The notes: generated from the letters alone by a model not told the origin. 64,000 nucleotides of DNA from Pseudoalteromonas rubra (GCF_000238295.3 NZ_AHCD03000044.1:620001-684000); one strand, 5' to 3'; counted from the stretch's first letter, positions 1 through 10,074 are shown. A program made the numbers and translations.

Positions 1-3000
1 AGGTCGGTTGGTACCAAATTACACACGCTTGACGCTTACTCGGGTGAGGAGATTTGGCATGCTGACTTCTCAACTAGAGACTCACTAAACCCTCCGGCCT
101 TTGCAAACGGAAAAGTTTATGTGCAAACCGGTGGGCATGATAACGCTTATTTATGGGCTTTAGATGAAACAGACGGCCATATAATTTTTAACTCACGATA
201 TGGAAATCAATGGTCCACGTATTATGCGCCAACAATTGAAGACAACATTGTTTATATTGCAGGTGGGTCTTATGGCGGGATGTACGCATTCGACGGTACC
301 TCAGGTAACGAGTTATGGTTTAAAAGCTTAAATCAATACGATCAATTTACGCCTGCTATTTCTGGTAATTATGCAGTGGCATATACCGGTTCTTATGCTC
401 CAGCGTTAACCGTTGTTGATAAACTAACTGGTACAGAGGCGTTCTCCATAGCGGATCCCGATTTTGAATGGCATGGATGGAGTATGGATGCAGTGCCATT
501 AGTTGGTAACGAAAACAATATTATTGGCTATCAAAATAATCGCCTGGTGAATTTTGACTTAGAGCAACAAAGTATTGGCTGGGATCTAAGCGGAGATTTT
601 GTTGGGCATCCCGCCATTTCCGAAGCAGGTATATATGTTGTAAACAACAATCAAATTGAGTTAATCAGTGAAACAGATGGTCGCGTTTTATGGAACTGGC
701 AAGCAGCCGCAAATACTACGTTAACAGGTCAAATTATTCCTGTAATCGATCACCTTTTTGTGTCTACAGATCGTGGCGTTGAGCTCATTCATATTGCTAC
801 TAAGGAAGCTGTCTGGAGTTATGACAAAACAGGTATGTTAGCGCTAAGCAACGGCGTGTTATATGTCTCCAGCCGGAGCAAGGTATACGCGATTGATGTT
901 GAGGGTGACAGAGATAGCGATGGATTGCCACAGGGGTGGGAGCGTCGTTATGGTGGTGACCTTGACCCGGCTTCAGATGAGGATGGCGATGGCCTCACGG
1001 CACTGGAAGAATATACGGCAAATACATCACCGCTAATCGCTGATACTGATGGTGATGGCCTGTCAGATGGTGACGAGGTCAATGAATATGGCACTTCACC
1101 CCGTAAAACCGATAGTGATGGCGATGGCCTGAGCGATGCAGCAGAAGTACTTGAGTGGTTTACTGATCCCTTGTCGATGGATTCGGACAGCGACGGAGTT
1201 GACGATCAGGCAGAAACACGTGCAGGTCTGGATCCCAACGATGGCACTGATGCGGCACTGGATAACGATAATGACGGCTACTCCAATGCCCATGAAATAT
1301 ATGCCGGCTCTGATTTGAATGATGCTCAGTCCATTCCTGTGATAGGAGACTGGGCGATGGTGCAGGGGAATGCCAGCCACAATGGGTTTCAGGCCCTGAT
1401 GCTGGATGCGACTAATTTCACACAGCGCTGGACTCAGTCATTTGGGTATTCTTTGTCTATGCCGGCCATTGCGTCAGGTCAGATTTTTGTCACAGGTAAT
1501 GACAGCGTACTGGCTTTGGATGCCGGGACGGGCACAGAGCGTTGGTCGAATGCCTCTGTCGCAGGCAGGGTCAGTGCACCGAGCGCGGGTAATGAGCTTG
1601 TTTATGTCCATACGGGTGGGCATGAGGATACTGCCCTGTGGGCATTCAATGCGCAAACGGGTGAGCAGGTATTTCGGGGTACACACGGCTCGCAGTGGCC
1701 GAATTACAGCGCTCCCACCATTTTCAATGACCGTGCGTATATCAACGGTGCTTACTACGGTGGTATGCAGGGATTTAATGCCCTGACGGGAGAGCACTTA
1801 TGGCAAGGCAACGCTACCTGGGATAATTACTGGGAGCCAGCCGTCAATGATGACTATGTGTTTGCTCCGTATGATGATGATATTGCAGTGTTAAATCATG
1901 ACGATGGTGAGATGCTGTTTTCGATTGATGCTAATTTCGGTTCACAAACACCGGTGCTGGGCACACACAATAATGTGATTACCTATGGGGCTCAGCTCGC
2001 CAGTTATGATATTGAGACCCAGGAAGTACTGTGGACCGTAAGTGCATCGGATGGCGATTATCAGATGCCGGCGGTAGGCGCTGGCCTGGTGGTTACAGTG
2101 CAGGACAATATACTGAGAGCCTTTAGTGAACTCAATGGAGCGCAGGTATGGCAGTGGGCTCCGTCGCAGCGTCTTCAGTCCAATATCATTCTGACAGCAA
2201 GCCATGTATTTGTTGCTTCCGATAGTACAACGTTTGCCATTAACCTCCGAACGCAGGAAATCGACTGGGAGTACAGCCAGGGCGGTCAGTTGTCATTAGG
2301 CAATGAAGGGGCACTGGTCATTAGCAGTGGCACAGTTATTACGGTAATTGAGGTTGAAGGAGATACCGATCAAGATGGTTTGCCACAATGGTGGGAGCGT
2401 CGCTATGGTGGCGACCTTGACCCGGCTTCAGATGAGGATGGCGATGGCCTGACGGCACTGGAAGAATATACGGCAAATACATCACCGATAATCGCTGATA
2501 CCGATGGTGATGGCCTGTCAGATGGTGACGAGGTCAACGAACATGGTACTTCACCCCGTAAAACCGATAGTGATGGCGATGGCCTGAGCGATGCAGCAGA
2601 AGTACTTGAGTGGTTTACTGACCCCTTGTCGATCGACTCGGACAGCGACGGAGTTGATGATCAGGCAGAAACACGTGCAGGCCTGGATCCCAACGATGGC
2701 TCTGATGCGGCACTGGATAACGATAATGACGGCTACTCCAATGCCCATGAAATATATGCCGGCTCTGATTTGAATGATGCTCAGTCCATTCCTGTGGTAG
2801 GAGACTGGGCGATGGTGCAGGGGAATGCCAGCCACAATGGGTTTCAGGCCCTGATGCTGGATGCGACTAATTTCACACAGCGCTGGACTCAGTCATTTGA
2901 GTACTCTGTATCTACGCCGGCCATTGCGTCAGGTCAGATTTTTGTCACAGGTAATGACAGCGTACTGGCTTTTGATGCCGGGACGGGCACAGAGCGTTGG

Positions 3001-6000
3001 TCGAATGCCTCTGTCGCAGGCAGGATCAGTGCACCGAGCGCGGGTAATGAGCTTGTTTATGTCCATACGGGTGGGCATGAGGATACAGCCCTGTGGGCAT
3101 TCAATGCGCAAACGGGTGAGCAGGTATTTCGAGGTACACACGGCTCGCAGTGGCCGAATTACAGCGCCCCCACCATTTTCAATGACCGTGCATATGTCAA
3201 TGGCGCATACTACGGTGGTATGCAGGGGTTTAATGCCCTGACGGGAGAGCACTTATGGCAAGGCAACGCTACCTGGGATGATCACTGGGAGCCAGCCGTC
3301 AATGAGGATTATGTATTTGCCCCATATTATGGTGAGATTGCGGTGTTAAATCATGACGATGGTGAGGTGCTGTTTTCGATTGATGCTAATTTCGACGCTC
3401 AGACACCGGTGCTGGGCACACACAATAATGTGATTACCTATGGGGCTCAGCTCGCCAGTTATGATATTGATACCCAGACAGTGCGCTGGGCCTCGAATGC
3501 ATCGGGTGGCAACTATCAGATGCCGGCGGTAGGCGCAGGCCTGGTGGTCACAGTGCAGGACAATATACTGAGAGCCTTTAGTGAACTCAATGGAGCGCAG
3601 GTTTGGCAGTGGGCCCCGTCGCAGCGTCTTCAGTCCAATATCATTCTGACAGCAAGCCATGTATTTGTTGCTTCCGATAGTACAACGTTTGCCATTAACC
3701 TCCGAACGCAGGAGGTCGACTGGGAGTACAGCCAGGGCGGTCAGTTGTCATTAGGCAATGAAGGGGCACTGGTCATTAGCAGTGGCACAGTTATTACGGT
3801 AATTGAGGTTGAAGGAGATACTGATCAAGATGGTTTGCCACAATGGTGGGAGCGTCGCTATGGTGGCGACCTTGACCCGGCTTCAGATGAGGATGGCGAT
3901 GGCCTGACGGCACTGGAAGAATATACGGCAAATACATCACCGATAATTGCTGATACTGATGGTGATGGCCTGTCAGATGGTGACGAGGTCAACGAACATG
4001 GCACTTCACCCCGTAAAACCGATAGTGATGGCGATGGCCTGAGCGATGCGGCAGAAGTACTTGAGTGGTTTACTGATCCCTTGTCGATCGACTCGGACAG
4101 CGACGGAATTGATGATCAGGCAGAAACACGTGCAGGTCTGGACCCCAACGATGGCTCTGATGCGGCACTGGATAACGATAATGACGGCTACTCAAATGCC
4201 CATGAAATATATGCCGGCTCTGATTTGAATGATGCTCAGTCCATTCCTGTGGTAGGAGACTGGGCGATGGTGCAGGGGAATGCCAGCCACAATGGGTTTC
4301 AGGCCCTGATGCTGGATGCGACTAATTTCACACAGCGCTGGACTCAGTCATTTGAGTACTCTGTATCTACGCCGGCCATTGCGTCAGGTCAGATTTTTGT
4401 CGCAGGTAATGACAGCGTATTGGCTTTGGATGCAGGGACGGGCACAGAGCGTTGGTCGAATGCCTCTGTCGCAGGCAGGATCAGTGCACCGAGCGCGGGT
4501 AATGAGCTTGTGTATGTGCATACGGGTGGGCATGAGGATACAGCCTTGTGGGCATTCAATGCGCAAACGGGTGAGCAGGTATTTCGAGGTACACACGGCT
4601 CGCAGTGGCCGAATTACAGCGCCCCCACCATTTTCAATGACCGTGCATATGTCAATGGCGCATACTACGGTGGTATGCAGGGATTTAATGCCCTGACGGG
4701 AGAGCATTTATGGCAAGGCTCTGCCAGCTGGGCGAATCACTGGGAGCCAGCCGTCAATAAGGATTATGTGTTTGCCCCGCATAATGGTGATATTGCGGTG
4801 TTAAATCATGACAATGGTGAGGTGCTGTTTTCGATTGATGCTAATTTCGACGCTCAGACACCGGTGCTGGGCACACACAATAATGTGATTACCTATGGGG
4901 CTCAGCTCGTCAGTTATGATATTGAGACCCAGGCAGTGCGCTGGGCCACGAGTGCATCGGGTGGCAACTATCAGATGCCGGCGGTAGGCGCTGGCCTGGT
5001 GGTCACAGTACAGGACAATATACTTAAAGTCTTGAATGAACTCAGTGGAGCGCAGGTTTGGCAGTGGGCCCCGTCGCAGCATCTTCAGTCCAATATCATT
5101 CTGACAGCAAGCCATGTATTTGTTGCTTCCGATAGTACAACGTTTGCCATTAACCTCCGAACGCAGGAAATCGACTGGGAATACAGTCAGGGCGGTCAGT
5201 TGTCATTAGGCAATGAAGGGGCACTGGTCATTAGCAGTGGTACAGTTATTACGGTAATTGAGGTTGAAGGAGATACCGATCAAGATGGTTTGCCACAATG
5301 GTGGGAGCGTCGCTATGGTGGCGACCTTGACCCGGCTTCAGATGAGGATGGCGATGGCCTGACGGCACTGGAAGAATATACGGCAAATACATCACCGATA
5401 ATCGCTGATACCGATGGTGATGGTCTGTCAGATGGTGACGAGGTCAACGAACATGGCACTTCACCAGGTAAAACCGATAGTGATGGCGATGGCCTGAGCG
5501 ATGCGGCAGAAGTACTTGAGTGGTTTACTGATCCCTTGTCGATCGACTCGGACAGCGACGGAGTTGATGATCAGGCAGAAACACGTGCAGGTCTGGACCC
5601 CAACGATGGCTCTGATGCGGCACTGGATAACGATAATGACGGCTACTCCAATGCCCATGAAATATATGCCGGCTCTGATTTGAATGATGCTCAGTCCATT
5701 CCTGTGGTAGGAGACTGGGCGATGGTGCAGGGGAATGCCAGCCACAATGGGTTTCAGGCCCTGATGCTGGATGCGACTAATTTCACACAGCGCTGGACTC
5801 AGTCATTTGGGTATTCTGTGTCTACGCCGGCCATTGCGTCAGGTCAGATTTTTGTCACGGGTAATGGCAGCGTATTGGCTTTGGATGCAGGGACGGGCAC
5901 AGAGCGTTGGTCGAATGCCTCTGTCGCTGGCAGCATCAGTGCACCGAGCGCGGGTAATGAGCTTGTTTATGTGCATACGGGTGGGCATCAGGATACTGCC

Positions 6001-6735
6001 CTGTGGGCATTCAATGCGCAAACGGGTGAGCAGGTATTTCGAGGTACACACGGCTCGCAATGGCAAAATTACAGCGCCCCCACCATTTTCAATGAACGGG
6101 CATATGTCAATGGCGCATACTACGGTGGTATGCAGGGATTTAATGCCCTGACGGGAGAGCACTTATGGCAAGGCAATGCTGCCTGGGCGGATCACTGGGA
6201 GCCAGCCGTCAATGAGGATTATGTGTTTGCCCCGCATAATGATGATATTGCGGTGTTAAATCATGACAATGGTGAGATGCTGTTTTCGATTGATGCTAAT
6301 TTCGACGCTCAGACACCGGTGCTGGGCACACACAATAATGTGATTACCTATGGGGCTCAGCTCGTCAGTTATGATATTGAGACCCAGGCAGTGCGCTGGG
6401 CCACGAGTGCATCGGGTGGCAACTATCAGATGCCGGCGGTAGGCGCAGGCCTGGTGGTCACAGTACAGGACAACGTACTTAGAGCCTTTAATGAACTCAA
6501 TGGAGCGCAGGTATGGCAGTGGGCCCCGTCACAGCGTCTTCAGTCAAATATCATTCTGACAGCAAGCCATGTATTTGTTGCTTCCTACAGTACAACATTT
6601 GCCATTAACCTCCGAACGCAGGAAGTCGACTGGGAATACAGCCAGGGCGGTCAGTTGTCACTAGGTAAAGAGGGCGAGTTATTGATTAGCAATGGGTCAG
6701 ATTTGACCTTAATAGCAGTGCAACCAGGTTTATGA
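1..6735 (+). CDS. Giant repeat protein of PQQ-like beta-propellers and calcium-binding modules (5' end missing)
   Basis: The reading frame is open from base 1, and its first 40 codons continue the same propeller pattern, so the true start lies upstream of the window. The visible part is about 2244 residues. It alternates PQQ/BamB-like beta-propeller domains (strands such as ALDAGTGTERW and TGEHLWQG) with acidic modules rich in DxDxDG loops of the thrombospondin type 3 kind, such as DTDGDGLSDGDE. There are five propellers, the first diverged and incomplete, and four acidic modules. Propellers of this type usually act as extracellular binding or scaffold domains, and the DxDxDG loops bind calcium. 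A cell-surface or secreted adhesin-like role is therefore inferred. No catalytic domain or C-terminal sorting signal is visible; the protein ends in VQPGL. The stop codon overlaps the next start as ATGA, so the two genes are probably co-translated. Confidence 0.85.
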   Translation, partial: RSVGTKLHTLDAYSGEEIWHADFSTRDSLNPPAFANGKVYVQTGGHDNAYLWALDETDGHIIFNSRYGNQWSTYYAPTIEDNIVYIAGGSYGGMYAFDGTSGNELWFKSLNQYDQFTPAISGNYAVAYTGSYAPALTVVDKLTGTEAFSIADPDFEWHGWSMDAVPLVGNENNIIGYQNNRLVNFDLEQQSIGWDLSGDFVGHPAISEAGIYVVNNNQIELISETDGRVLWNWQAAANTTLTGQIIPVIDHLFVSTDRGVELIHIATKEAVWSYDKTGMLALSNGVLYVSSRSKVYAIDVEGDRDSDGLPQGWERRYGGDLDPASDEDGDGLTALEEYTANTSPLIADTDGDGLSDGDEVNEYGTSPRKTDSDGDGLSDAAEVLEWFTDPLSMDSDSDGVDDQAETRAGLDPNDGTDAALDNDNDGYSNAHEIYAGSDLNDAQSIPVIGDWAMVQGNASHNGFQALMLDATNFTQRWTQSFGYSLSMPAIASGQIFVTGNDSVLALDAGTGTERWSNASVAGRVSAPSAGNELVYVHTGGHEDTALWAFNAQTGEQVFRGTHGSQWPNYSAPTIFNDRAYINGAYYGGMQGFNALTGEHLWQGNATWDNYWEPAVNDDYVFAPYDDDIAVLNHDDGEMLFSIDANFGSQTPVLGTHNNVITYGAQLASYDIETQEVLWTVSASDGDYQMPAVGAGLVVTVQDNILRAFSELNGAQVWQWAPSQRLQSNIILTASHVFVASDSTTFAINLRTQEIDWEYSQGGQLSLGNEGALVISSGTVITVIEVEGDTDQDGLPQWWERRYGGDLDPASDEDGDGLTALEEYTANTSPIIADTDGDGLSDGDEVNEHGTSPRKTDSDGDGLSDAAEVLEWFTDPLSIDSDSDGVDDQAETRAGLDPNDGSDAALDNDNDGYSNAHEIYAGSDLNDAQSIPVVGDWAMVQGNASHNGFQALMLDATNFTQRWTQSFEYSVSTPAIASGQIFVTGNDSVLAFDAGTGTERWSNASVAGRISAPSAGNELVYVHTGGHEDTALWAFNAQTGEQVFRGTHGSQWPNYSAPTIFNDRAYVNGAYYGGMQGFNALTGEHLWQGNATWDDHWEPAVNEDYVFAPYYGEIAVLNHDDGEVLFSIDANFDAQTPVLGTHNNVITYGAQLASYDIDTQTVRWASNASGGNYQMPAVGAGLVVTVQDNILRAFSELNGAQVWQWAPSQRLQSNIILTASHVFVASDSTTFAINLRTQEVDWEYSQGGQLSLGNEGALVISSGTVITVIEVEGDTDQDGLPQWWERRYGGDLDPASDEDGDGLTALEEYTANTSPIIADTDGDGLSDGDEVNEHGTSPRKTDSDGDGLSDAAEVLEWFTDPLSIDSDSDGIDDQAETRAGLDPNDGSDAALDNDNDGYSNAHEIYAGSDLNDAQSIPVVGDWAMVQGNASHNGFQALMLDATNFTQRWTQSFEYSVSTPAIASGQIFVAGNDSVLALDAGTGTERWSNASVAGRISAPSAGNELVYVHTGGHEDTALWAFNAQTGEQVFRGTHGSQWPNYSAPTIFNDRAYVNGAYYGGMQGFNALTGEHLWQGSASWANHWEPAVNKDYVFAPHNGDIAVLNHDNGEVLFSIDANFDAQTPVLGTHNNVITYGAQLVSYDIETQAVRWATSASGGNYQMPAVGAGLVVTVQDNILKVLNELSGAQVWQWAPSQHLQSNIILTASHVFVASDSTTFAINLRTQEIDWEYSQGGQLSLGNEGALVISSGTVITVIEVEGDTDQDGLPQWWERRYGGDLDPASDEDGDGLTALEEYTANTSPIIADTDGDGLSDGDEVNEHGTSPGKTDSDGDGLSDAAEVLEWFTDPLSIDSDSDGVDDQAETRAGLDPNDGSDAALDNDNDGYSNAHEIYAGSDLNDAQSIPVVGDWAMVQGNASHNGFQALMLDATNFTQRWTQSFGYSVSTPAIASGQIFVTGNGSVLALDAGTGTERWSNASVAGSISAPSAGNELVYVHTGGHQDTALWAFNAQTGEQVFRGTHGSQWQNYSAPTIFNERAYVNGAYYGGMQGFNALTGEHLWQGNAAWADHWEPAVNEDYVFAPHNDDIAVLNHDNGEMLFSIDANFDAQTPVLGTHNNVITYGAQLVSYDIETQAVRWATSASGGNYQMPAVGAGLVVTVQDNVLRAFNELNGAQVWQWAPSQRLQSNIILTASHVFVASYSTTFAINLRTQEVDWEYSQGGQLSLGKEGELLISNGSDLTLIAVQPGL
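898..6717 (+). repeat. Four tandem near-identical 1455-bp coding repeats
   Basis: Units of 485 codons start at about 898, 2353, 3808 and 5263. Each encodes one calcium-binding acidic module followed by one propeller. Units can be aligned base for base with only scattered substitutions and no change of length, so they look recently duplicated or homogenised by gene conversion. The end of the last unit and the propeller before 898 are clearly more diverged. Such repeats invite copy-number change by recombination and are easily collapsed in assembly. Confidence 0.9.
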
Positions 6736-7277
6736 TGTTTCTTAAGCATAAGTATACAATTTTAATTGGTGTTTTTGTCATGGGGGGGCTGCTCTTAGTA
6801 AACTCTCAGAATAATGAGGAGGCTGAGCAAAACCAGAGGCTGGAGCAAGAACATCATCTCAACAACTCTGAGAAAGGTGTGCTAAATGTGTATCAAGAAA
6901 GCCATGGGACAGAGTTGAGCGGTGAGCAGTCAGGGAATGTAATACAGCCTGCTCCCCTTCATTTGTCATCTGGAAAGCCAGAAAGTAAAGTCCCGTTGAC
7001 TGATGTGCTAGATAGGCTAAGGGCCTTAGAGGCGAGCTTGGATGACCCGGATAAGAGATTGATCGTAAAACGAAGCGGCAATGAGATTGTAGAGTTAGAA
7101 AGTAACGCCACAAGCAGTTATTTTAATCAGCCTGTCGCTAAGTATATGTATCAAGAAGAGTTGTTGGTGTCTTATACCGAAATTTCATATTCTTTGGGTG
7201 AGAAAAAAGCACATACTATTTATCTGGTATACGATGAAAATAAGGATGTGATTGACTATAAAGAACGTTGGCAGTGA
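6732..7277 (+). CDS. Small membrane-anchored hypothetical protein
   Basis: This 181-residue protein is not recognised. It has one hydrophobic segment at about residues 9-25 (YTILIGVFVMGGLLLV), which could be a signal anchor. A polar, Gln/Glu/Asn-rich linker follows to about residue 85, then a small globular region of mixed strands. The start ATGA overlaps the stop codon of the giant propeller gene, which suggests translational coupling and a partner role for that protein, for example in export or anchoring; this is inference. A second ATG lies directly after the first. The hairpin at 7349-7367 may end the operon. Confidence 0.7.
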   Translation: MMFLKHKYTILIGVFVMGGLLLVNSQNNEEAEQNQRLEQEHHLNNSEKGVLNVYQESHGTELSGEQSGNVIQPAPLHLSSGKPESKVPLTDVLDRLRALEASLDDPDKRLIVKRSGNEIVELESNATSSYFNQPVAKYMYQEELLVSYTEISYSLGEKKAHTIYLVYDENKDVIDYKERWQ

Positions 7278-7625
7278 TTGGCTGAACAATGGTATGAATT
7301 ACCTTAGCTCAGTTTCACAGGTATGTTAAATTATACCTTTCCAAAACAGGCGTGCAGACAGCACGCCGATTCCTTTGTATGACGCTCAGAGCGATGCCAG
7401 GTTTCATGCTCCTCTGGCAGCAGCCACACATATTAAATGACCATACAGCCTTTGCAGTTGGCACATCACTACATTGGATGCATGTGCTCTGAGGTATTAT
7501 TGTAAATAGCTTTGCTCAGATCTCCAGCTTCAATAATGCGCTTAACCGTATCGCGTGGTTATGATAGTCAAAGAAAAAGTGAAGACTATCAAAGCTGTGT
7601 CTTTCGTTTCCCGGTGGCGCTTTTA
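7278..7625. other. Intergenic stretch with no clear gene
   Basis: Apart from the hairpin at 7349-7367 the only coding-like signal is a 29-codon open stretch on the minus strand (7469-7558). It begins straight after a stop codon, has no start codon near its beginning and could be the tail of a decayed gene. No promoter or RNA gene was recognised. Confidence 0.4.
7349..7367 (+). terminator. Hairpin downstream of the propeller operon
   Basis: A perfect 7-bp stem, GGCGTGC pairing with GCACGCC, with a 5-base loop, lies about 70 bases after the stop codon at 7277. No long T tract follows, so intrinsic termination is only possible. Confidence 0.4.
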
Positions 7626-7970
7626 CTAGATTGATATATCGGTAATTCGCATGTAGCCAAGGTTACCGCTGATATCCCCACAGATGCCAGTGAATTTTAC
7701 CGGGATCTGGGCCATTCTCGCCGCTAAAGCGACGGACATAATGGAATTTGCACCCGCTTCACTTTCCCTAATATAGGCAAATTTTGTGCCTGGGCAACCC
7801 GGTGCGGACCAGTCTTTTTCTTTAGGTGAAAAATACAGGTAGGCGTCCCCTTTGTATAGTTGCACTCTTATATTCTCTATCGGCAGTGTCTGCGTATTAA
7901 CACTGTCTCCTACCGCAGCAAAGGTGGGCAGGCAGAATAAGCCCATCAAAATAAAAAATAGCTTTTGCAT
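7626..7970 (-). CDS. Small secreted hypothetical protein
   Basis: This 114-residue protein starts with a typical Sec signal peptide (MQKLFFILMGLFCLPTFA, probable cleavage near residue 18-19). The mature part, about 95 residues, has two cysteines, in GCPG and GICG, which could form a disulfide in the periplasm or outside the cell. A GANSIMSVALAARM helix lies between them. The family is not recognised. It stands alone, with no operon partner nearby. Confidence that it is a real gene is good because the signal peptide and the intergenic position agree; the function is unknown. Confidence 0.7.
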   Translation of the reverse strand: MQKLFFILMGLFCLPTFAAVGDSVNTQTLPIENIRVQLYKGDAYLYFSPKEKDWSAPGCPGTKFAYIRESEAGANSIMSVALAARMAQIPVKFTGICGDISGNLGYMRITDISI

Positions 7971-8128
7971 AAACTAGCACTCCAGAATTAACCATATAGG
8001 GTTGAGCATGTTAGTAATTTATTAGGGTATCAATGTGGGGAGCAAAAAGTAAGCTCTCAAGCATAGCAATTTAATATAGCTGGACTGTTTGCTGCCACTT
8101 TATGCTTGTTTCGTTCTGTCGATTCGCA

Positions 8129-8626
8129 TTAAAGGTTATTGAGCTCAGCGGCATAGGAGATTGCATTGACTTCGTGTTGCATCAGTTCGATTAACTCTCT
8201 GGCATTCTTTTTAGTGATTGATGTGATGAGTCTGACGCGTTTGTTGCAGAATAACTCGAACAACATGCCGACCCGGGCTGCGTGAAAATCAGAGGTAATC
8301 ACATACGCATTGTTATAATCCAGACTGCCCAGAAGTTCACTGGTTTTTTGCGCATCCTCGAATGTATTGGCTGACGATATTCCCTGAACAAAGTGCATCG
8401 GCTGGGGAAGCTTGCTGTCGATGTAGCGTCGCATATATTCGTAGTGTGGCGTTGTTGTGACATTAAAGTGTGCACCAAAGCCACCAGTAAGCACACACCG
8501 GATGTTATGCTTGCTGAGCACTTCAATTGCTTTGTCTGCACGCTCTTTTGCCAGGCTGGAAAGCACGCCGCTATCATCATTGGTACAGCCTAATACAATT
8601 AACACATCTTTGTTTGTAAACGCCAT
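8129..8626 (-). CDS. DUF218 (YdcF/ElyC-like) family protein
   Basis: The protein has 165 residues from the chosen start. It shows the DUF218 pattern: a first strand VLIVLGC, a helix with ERADKAIEVL, a strand VLTGG, the segment SSANTFEDAQKTSELL, and YVITSDFHAAR before the last helices. DUF218 members such as SanA, ElyC and YdcF are linked to envelope integrity or bind nucleotide-type ligands; they are Rossmann-like. This copy has no membrane segment, so it is probably cytosolic like YdcF. The frame is open upstream to 8815, but the ATG at 8624-8626 has a good AGAGGA site just before it and starts where the domain starts, so the shorter form is preferred. Confidence 0.75.
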   Translation of the reverse strand: MAFTNKDVLIVLGCTNDDSGVLSSLAKERADKAIEVLSKHNIRCVLTGGFGAHFNVTTTPHYEYMRRYIDSKLPQPMHFVQGISSANTFEDAQKTSELLGSLDYNNAYVITSDFHAARVGMLFELFCNKRVRLITSITKKNARELIELMQHEVNAISYAAELNNL

Positions 8627-8994
8627 TCCTATCCTCTTTGAACCTGGGCCGGTCTTTAAACAACTTAATCTGGTCGAGTAATAGTACTTAAATGCACAGT
8701 ACAGATCACCCATCCTTGTTACATGAGGTGTGTGACAGTTGTTTGTAACTATGTTGGTTTTTATTGTTTTGTATTTTGCATCATTCTGGTGGGTGGCAGT
8801 CTGTACATTTTGCAACTGGCACCTGAAATATAGCCTGACATCTGCTTTCTAGGCTAAAAACTCTAGAAAATTCAATTGAAAACACACATAAAACTAAAGT
8901 GTTAATTCTTCATCCAAAATACAAACGAAAACCTCATTTACCACAAAAGGTAATTTTGAAAGTAAATTGTAAAGAAAAAGGTGTAATTTGTCGG

Positions 8995-9006
8995 TGTTGC
9001 GCAACA
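8995..9006. promoter_or_regulatory. Perfect 12-bp palindrome upstream of 9054, possible operator
   Basis: TGTTGCGCAACA is a perfect dyad in an A+T-rich 238-bp gap between two divergent genes. It ends 47 bases before the start of the exported protein gene, where a repressor or activator would bind. No regulator was matched to it. Confidence 0.3.
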
Positions 9007-9053
9007 TATGTAGAAATGAAATTTTAAAACTCGAATAAAATAATGAGGAAATT

Positions 9054-10025
9054 ATGAAGTTTAAATACGCTGCAATGTTGAGCGTTATCTCTGCGATTAC
9101 ATTGTCACCTGTTGCAAATGCTTACCTGTATAAAGATCCTGGTTATGTAGAGCGTAATGCGCGTTCGATACAAAAGAACAAAGTGATTGGCCAGTCTCAT
9201 CAGTATCGTGATCAACAGGGCTGGATGTACGTTGATCAGGTGCAAAATGGTGCTACACAAGGCTTCTATCAGGCTGGAAACTGGCTAAAGCTGAATAACC
9301 GTAACTTTAAAATGTCCATCGGGGAGCTGGAGTTTTCGTTTAACCCCAGCAAACTGGATTGTACACAAGGCATGAGCTTTAATTTTACTGTAGGTGAAGA
9401 CACTGTCGCAGCCTTTAAGCCAAACTGCGACGATCTGTTAGATGCTTCGATCACCTATCCTGTCGAGTACTATTTTGATCTGATCCCTGAACCCATTAAG
9501 CCTAAAGTTGAGCTGCCGCTTGACCCTCTGGGCCTGCTCAAACTAGGCGTTAAATTTGGTGCGGGTATTGAAGCCGGTGCTGAATTTACCGTGGGTGGTG
9601 TGATTGGTGGACATGGCAATGAAGAGCCATTTGAAGTAGACGGGATAAGACGCCCAGATTATGTCTATGCTGCTGTAGAGCCGTTTGTTGGCGGTGTAGT
9701 GTCTAGCTCGGCGTATGGATCGTTTGGTCATGGTATCTCTGAAGCCGGCGTTAAAGGTAAAGTTAATCTATTGAAAGTGAAGGGCAAGGGCTATGTAGAA
9801 GCCGGTATCCGTCGCATTGTTCAGGATGAACAAGTGATTGAACAAGGCTTTTTGGAGCTGAAGGTAAGCACTAAGCTGACTGGTGGAGATGGCAAGATCC
9901 AGGCTTACTGCAAAAAGCTGTGGGGGTTGTTGCAGTTTAATGTGGATGTCCTGAAATGGGACCCGCTGTATACGCGTGAAACCGTATTGTACGAATATGC
10001 AAGCCCTGTTTGGGAAGATCTATAA
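9054..10025 (+). CDS. Secreted hypothetical protein, beta-rich
   Basis: The protein has 323 residues and a clear signal peptide, with probable cleavage after PVANA at residue 23. A good ribosome site (GAGGAA) precedes the ATG. The mature part carries few cysteines and a central Gly-rich stretch of strands (FGAGIEAGAEFTVGGVIGG, then GHGISEAGVKGKVNLLKVKGKGYVEAG). That alternation of small and hydrophobic residues suggests beta-sheet, perhaps a barrel or lipocalin-like fold. The family was not recognised. The next gene starts 49 bases downstream and encodes another exported protein, so the two may act together. Confidence 0.75.
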   Translation: MKFKYAAMLSVISAITLSPVANAYLYKDPGYVERNARSIQKNKVIGQSHQYRDQQGWMYVDQVQNGATQGFYQAGNWLKLNNRNFKMSIGELEFSFNPSKLDCTQGMSFNFTVGEDTVAAFKPNCDDLLDASITYPVEYYFDLIPEPIKPKVELPLDPLGLLKLGVKFGAGIEAGAEFTVGGVIGGHGNEEPFEVDGIRRPDYVYAAVEPFVGGVVSSSAYGSFGHGISEAGVKGKVNLLKVKGKGYVEAGIRRIVQDEQVIEQGFLELKVSTKLTGGDGKIQAYCKKLWGLLQFNVDVLKWDPLYTRETVLYEYASPVWEDL

Positions 10026-10036
10026 CCCGTGGATGT

Positions 10037-10059
10037 TGGTGGCCTGAATAAGGCCACCA
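10037..10059 (+). terminator. Hairpin between the paired exported-protein genes
   Basis: An 8-bp perfect stem, TGGTGGCC with GGCCACCA, encloses a 7-base loop. It lies 11 bases after the upstream stop and 15 bases before the next ATG. With no T tract it is more likely a partial attenuator or mRNA-stability element than a full terminator. Confidence 0.35.
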
Positions 10060-10074
10060 TTTCGAGATAGCTTT

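Noticed and set aside
1096..6162. Repeated small ORFs in other frames and on the minus strand of the propeller gene
   Set aside because: They recur every 1455 bases because the DNA repeats; they are shadows of the main frame.
898..6717. Tandem array considered as a CRISPR or a phage-type repeat
   Set aside because: Units are 1455 bp, coding, and without spacers.
7469..7558. 29-codon coding-like stretch on the minus strand
   Set aside because: It opens straight after a stop codon and has no start; at most the tail of a decayed gene, too short to call.
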